Part shown: in pieces, positions 14,281 to 15,665 of the stretch
How the letters are laid out: every line of letters starts with the position of its first letter
Numbering within the stretch: position 1 is the first letter of the stretch
Notes under the pieces: generated by a model
Told to the model about the DNA's origin: nothing
Databases searched by the model: none
Seen by the model: the letters and a program-made list of their open reading frames with translations, nothing else
Assembly (NCBI GenBank): GCA_937902125.1
Contig: CALDIB010000029.1
Coordinates: 1-15,665, forward strand
DNA: 15,665 nucleotides
Reading direction: 5' to 3'
Source: an uncultured Treponema sp.
GTDB taxonomy: Bacteria > Spirochaetota > Spirochaetia > Treponematales > Treponemataceae
Program-made: the position numbers and the translations under genes

Positions 14281-14292
14281 GCCTTTTTGCCA

Positions 14293-15465
14293 TTAGTGGT
14301 GGAACAAGCGGATTCCCGTAAAGGCCATGGCGATTCCGTGCTGGTCGCAAGACTCAATCACCGCGTCGTCCCGGACAGAGCCGCCGGGCTGAGCTATCAC
14401 ATTCACGCCGCTTTTAAACGCGCGCTCCACATTGTCGCTAAAGGGAAAGAAAGCGTCGCTTCCCACCGCGACATCCTTGTTTTTTGAAATCCATCGCGCT
14501 TTTTCTTCCTCGGTAAAGACGCCGGGCTTTTCGGCAAAAATCTTTTGCCACTTTCCTTCCGCCAAAACGTCCATATACTCGTTTCCTGTGTAAACGTCAA
14601 TGGCGTTGTCCCTGTCGGCCCTTTTGATTCCGGGAACAAATTTAAGGCCCAAAACTTTAGGGCTTTGGCGCAGCCACCACTTGTCGGCCTTGTCGCCGGC
14701 AAGACGGGTGCAGTGGACGCGGCTTTGCTGACCCGCGCCGATTCCCACAGCCTGTCCGTCCTTGACATAGCAAACGCTGTTGGACTGGGTGTATTTTAAA
14801 ACGATGAGGGAAATTATCAAGTCCCGCTTTTGCTCTGGGGTAAAATCCTTTTTCTTTGTGACAGTGTTTTGCAGGCAAGATTCGTCAAGCTTTATGAAGT
14901 TGTGCCCCTGCTCAAAAGTCAAGCCAAAAACTTGCTTTCTTTCCAATTCCGGCGGAACATAGTCAGGGTCAATTTGAATGACGCAATAGCCGCCGGCTTT
15001 TTTTGCCTTTAAGATTTCAAGAGCGTCGTCGTCATAGCCGGGCGCGATGATTCCGTCGGAAACTTCTTTTTTAATCAAAAGCGCCGTCGCCTTGTCGCAC
15101 TTGTCGCTAAGGGAAATAAAGTCGCCAAAACTTGACATTCTGTCGGCGCCTCTAGCGCGGGCGTAGGCCGAAGCCAAGGGAGTGAGCTCCACATCGTCAG
15201 TAAAATATATTTTTTTAAGGGTGTCGCTTAACGGAAGGCCCACAGCCGCTCCCGCAGGAGAAACATGCTTGAAGGAAGCGGCCGCGGGAAGGCCAGTGGC
15301 TTCCTTTAGTTCTTTGACAAGCTGCCAGCCGTTCAGCGCGTCAAGAAGATTGATGTAGCCGGGGCGGCCGTTCACCACAGTTATAGGCAATTCGCCTGAT
15401 TCCGCAAAAACCCGCGCGGGCTTTTGGTTTGGATTGCATCCGTATTTTAGTTCAAGTTCTTTCAT
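14293..15465 (-). CDS. purH: Stand-alone AICAR transformylase (PurH C-terminal domain only)
   Basis: The 390-residue protein corresponds to the AICAR formyltransferase domain of PurH, which transfers the formyl group of 10-formyl-tetrahydrofolate to AICAR to give FAICAR in purine synthesis. It begins directly with LELKYGCNPNQKPARVF, carries the catalytic Lys66-His67 in FKHVSPAGAAVG, then FGDFISLSDKCD, YTQSNSVCYVKDGQAVGIGAGQQSRVHC and ends SDNVERAFKSGVNVIAQPGGSVRDDAVIESCDQHGIAMAFTG-type motifs. The N-terminal IMP cyclohydrolase (MGS-like) domain of the usual 510-530-residue bifunctional enzyme is absent, and the start is clean rather than truncated. IMP cyclohydrolase must be supplied elsewhere. 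No Shine-Dalgarno precedes the ATG; a leaderless mRNA is predicted. Confidence 0.95.
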   Translation of the reverse strand: MKELELKYGCNPNQKPARVFAESGELPITVVNGRPGYINLLDALNGWQLVKELKEATGLPAAASFKHVSPAGAAVGLPLSDTLKKIYFTDDVELTPLASAYARARGADRMSSFGDFISLSDKCDKATALLIKKEVSDGIIAPGYDDDALEILKAKKAGGYCVIQIDPDYVPPELERKQVFGLTFEQGHNFIKLDESCLQNTVTKKKDFTPEQKRDLIISLIVLKYTQSNSVCYVKDGQAVGIGAGQQSRVHCTRLAGDKADKWWLRQSPKVLGLKFVPGIKRADRDNAIDVYTGNEYMDVLAEGKWQKIFAEKPGVFTEEEKARWISKNKDVAVGSDAFFPFSDNVERAFKSGVNVIAQPGGSVRDDAVIESCDQHGIAMAFTGIRLFHH

Positions 15466-15472
15466 AAAAGAC

Positions 15473-15502
15473 AGTTTACCGCAAAGGGCGGCGGCCGGTC
15501 AA
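15473..15502 (-). promoter_or_regulatory. Promoter of purH, predicted leaderless
   Basis: Minus-strand TTGACC (15497-15502) and TAAACT (15473-15478) are 18 bases apart, with five and four consensus matches. Seven bases separate the -10 box from the ATG at 15463-15465, so the mRNA should start at or next to the first codon. No PurR-type or purine-riboswitch sequence fits in this space. Confidence 0.7.
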
Positions 15503-15558
15503 TTGCCGCTGATGTTTGGGCTTTTAAGATTGCAATGTTTTTTACGTCGCTTCGCTCC

Positions 15559-15614
15559 GTTTTGCTTAAGGAAATTTATTCAACCGCCTCTCGCAAGCGC
15601 CGGCAATCGAGCGG
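15559..15614 (+). repeat. Repeat family B, copy B3 (shorter, degraded)
   Basis: Positions 15559-15584 match 4415-4440 of B1 in 24 of 26 positions (GTTTTGCTTAAGGAA box through CAAC). The core is GCCTCTCGCAAGCGC with partly lost pairing, then CGGCAAT and CCGC/GCGG ends (15584-15587 with 15611-15614). The hairpin normally before GTTTTGC is reduced to CGTCGCTTCGCTCCG. Confidence 0.7.
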
Positions 15615-15642
15615 TTTGATATGTTGTGCCATTTGTCAACAT
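15580..15642 (-). CDS. Possible 20-residue ORF with a good ribosome binding site
   Basis: On the minus strand AAAGGAG (15649-15655) lies 6 bases before an ATG at 15640-15642, starting MLTNGTTYQTARLPALARGG and then stop. Codons after about the tenth lie in repeat B3, so this may be a short leader peptide, or the head of a gene replaced by the repeat. The inverted repeat TATGTTG/CAACATA (15620-15626 with 15637-15643) overlaps its start. No homology is recognised, and the reading frame is short enough to be chance. Confidence 0.25.
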   Translation of the reverse strand: MLTNGTTYQTARLPALARGG

Positions 15643-15665
15643 AAAAAACTCCTTTTGAGAAAAAA

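Noticed and set aside
1..15665. CRISPR array, tRNA, rRNA, known riboswitch, transposase or prophage genes
   Set aside because: No regular repeat-spacer series, cloverleaf, conserved riboswitch core or transposase motif was found; the dispersed repeats present are intergenic hairpin elements without coding capacity.

Overview
The window looks like chromosomal DNA of a host-associated, carbohydrate-fermenting spirochaete, most likely a Treponema. This rests on gene content recalled from that group: a stand-alone AICAR transformylase instead of a bifunctional PurH, a GldA / fused GldF-GldG / DUF4340 ABC locus, a GH94 cellobiose phosphorylase, and abundant AT-rich and GC-rich intergenic repeats. 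No rRNA, tRNA, CRISPR array, transposase or phage gene was seen. The genus is an inference; no database was searched.

Layout. 58-1316 (minus): a two-gene unit, a secreted cyclophilin-like protein followed by the 16S rRNA methyltransferase rsmE, overlapping by 4 bases. 1317-1859: a 540-base divergent spacer with two nearly identical palindromes (one before each flanking gene), a 19-bp perfect inverted repeat and a GC-rich repeat. 1860-6005 (plus): cellobiose phosphorylase, then glycerol kinase, each followed by a copy of intergenic repeat family B. 6149-6436 (minus): a YhbY-type RNA-binding protein. 6738-9044 (plus): a Bax-inhibitor-1 family membrane protein and a phytoene-desaturase-like FAD protein. 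9292-13547 (plus): a compact ABC operon (ATPase, fused permease/GldG protein, short DUF4340 protein). 13608-14213 (plus): an exported LEA-like protein with its own promoter. 14293-15465 (minus): stand-alone AICAR transformylase, convergent with the LEA-like gene across a shared bidirectional terminator. 15466-15665: the purH promoter, a third repeat B copy and a possible short ORF.

Functionally the genes are a mixture: energy-saving phosphorolysis of cellobiose, entry of glycerol as glycerol-3-phosphate, ribosome maturation (RsmE, YhbY), one late step of purine synthesis, and envelope functions of unknown purpose (ABC locus, LEA-like protein, BI-1 protein).

The most notable signals are non-coding. 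(1) Repeat family A (copies at 1-54, 6548-6679 and 9061-9190) folds into three hairpins; base changes between copies preserve pairing, so it looks like a structured RNA or a mobile hairpin element. One copy has a promoter just upstream. (2) Repeat family B (4350-4480, 6006-6110, 15559-15614) carries a terminator-like hairpin, and in one case part of the next gene's promoter. (3) Three unrelated genes (yhbY, BI-1, purH) have promoters with the -10 box 6-8 bases before the ATG and no ribosome binding site, which predicts leaderless mRNAs. (4) A palindrome present twice, in the same orientation relative to each gene, in the 1386-1836 region looks like a shared operator.
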